From the NCBI GenBank assembly GCA_017390595.1, contig JAFPBC010000020.1:1-5238 (forward strand): a stretch of 5,238 bases of DNA. Direction: 5' to 3'. Position 1 is the first letter of the stretch. Each line of letters begins with the position of its first letter. The notes beneath the pieces are model-generated. The model saw nothing but the letters and a program-made list of their open reading frames with translations, did no database searches and was not told the origin of the DNA. Shown here piece by piece: positions 4,833-5,238 of this stretch. The stretch comes from Selenomonadales bacterium. Lineage in GTDB: Bacteria; Bacillota; Negativicutes; RGIG982. The translations under genes and the position numbers were made by a program.

Positions 4833-5238
4833 ATGAAACGATCACTGCTCGCAAGCGCACTCATCACCATGCTCATCACCGCGACCGCCTTCGCAGGCGA
4901 TGCAGAAGCCGCACCGAATCGCGGCGGCCACAGAGGAGGCGCACCGCACCAATCCACCCAAGTCCAAAAACAAAGACCACCGCAGGCTCGTCCGCACAAA
5001 GCACCGCAGATGAAACCGCAGAGAACGCAGTCGCCAAGACCCGCACAAGTAAAACAACGCCCCGAGGCGCGCCCCATGCCAAAACAGGCTCAGCCTGCCA
5101 AGCGACCTACGACTACGGTAAAACCACAGCAAAGACCGCAGGCAAGACCTGACGTGAAGCCTCAGCAAAGACCGCAGGCAAGACCTGAGATGAAGCCTCA
5201 GCAGAGACCGCAGACGAGACCTGAGATGAAGCCTCAGC
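4833..5238 (+). CDS. Secreted Pro/Gln/Arg-rich repeat protein, 5' part (runs off the window)
   Basis: The ORF starts at ATG 4833, 7 nt after a very strong GAGGAGGGG site (4817-4825), and stays open for 135 codons to the window edge. Residues 1-26 form a signal peptide: MKRSLLA, a hydrophobic core, then A-F-A21 or A-E-A26 as possible cleavage sites, so export across the inner membrane is expected. The rest is low-complexity and almost free of hydrophobic residues, dominated by Pro, Gln, Arg, Lys and Ala; a short Gly/His/Arg patch (NRGGHRGG, 29-36) follows the signal. From residue 98 it turns into exact 12-residue tandem units of the form PQQRPQARPEMK. A strongly basic, disordered, extended periplasmic or surface protein is the natural reading. 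I recognise no domain; a folded domain could lie past the edge. It is divergent from tadA with no functional link visible. Confidence 0.8.
   Translation, partial: MKRSLLASALITMLITATAFAGDAEAAPNRGGHRGGAPHQSTQVQKQRPPQARPHKAPQMKPQRTQSPRPAQVKQRPEARPMPKQAQPAKRPTTTVKPQQRPQARPDVKPQQRPQARPEMKPQQRPQTRPEMKPQ
5124..5238 (+). repeat. 36-bp tandem repeat array within the secreted-protein gene
   Basis: Three complete 36-bp units (5124-5159, 5160-5195, 5196-5231) and the start of a fourth are joined head to tail, in frame, each coding PQQRPQ[A/T]RP[D/E][V/M]K. Units 1 and 2 differ at three bases, and units 2 and 3 also at three. The near-identity at DNA level suggests recent duplication by slippage or unequal exchange. 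Looser versions of the same motif occur upstream (VKQRPEARPMPK at residues 73-84). The array continues beyond the window. Confidence 0.93.

Noticed and set aside
4793..5152. Plus-strand open frame (119 codons) overlapping the secreted repeat protein
   Set aside because: It is a shifted frame of the signal-peptide-bearing ORF; its start lacks a ribosome site, whereas ATG 4833 has GAGGAGGGG.
5124..5238. CRISPR array, because of the 36-bp repeat period
   Set aside because: The units are directly adjacent with no spacers and remain in frame within a protein gene, so they are coding tandem repeats.

Overview
The window looks like a chromosomal segment of a diderm (outer-membrane-bearing) Firmicute, most plausibly a member of the Negativicutes such as Selenomonas or a relative. 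This is an inference from two signs. An AcrA/MexA-type lipoprotein adaptor with a TolC-docking motif and an RND pump imply an outer membrane, while strong AGGAGG/AGGGGG-type ribosome binding sites and a Clostridia-like tRNA-Ser are Firmicute traits. No species marker is present, so the genus is not certain.

Left part (1-1965): a tripartite RND efflux operon on the minus strand (adaptor lipoprotein, then the first 21 codons of the inner-membrane pump, cut by the window edge) is divergent from a MarR-family regulator on the plus strand. The roughly 220-bp gap holds back-to-back promoter candidates and two palindromes in the marR leader. This is the classic layout of a locally regulated drug- or metabolite-efflux locus. 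A bidirectional terminator follows marR.

Middle (1966-2754): no large gene. It holds an unlisted 35-codon minus-strand ORF with a strong ribosome binding site and an HxxC...CxxC zinc-ribbon-like pattern. Next is a hairpin-rich intergenic element of about 300 bp whose inverted arms nest into a branched fold, then a second, compact double-hairpin repeat (CCTCCCTC type) and the terminator of the MFS gene.

Right part (2755-5238): a 12-TM major facilitator transporter (minus); a tRNA-Ser(CGA) with encoded CCA and its own terminator (minus); and tadA, the tRNA adenosine deaminase (minus), ending only 12 nt before the tRNA, with a perfect extended -10 promoter upstream. Divergent from tadA is the start of a secreted, Pro/Gln/Arg-rich protein with 36-bp (12-residue) tandem repeats that runs off the right edge.

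The genes are mostly ordinary. The items most worth a second look are the zinc-ribbon-like microprotein, the branched inverted-repeat element, and the repeat-bearing secreted protein.
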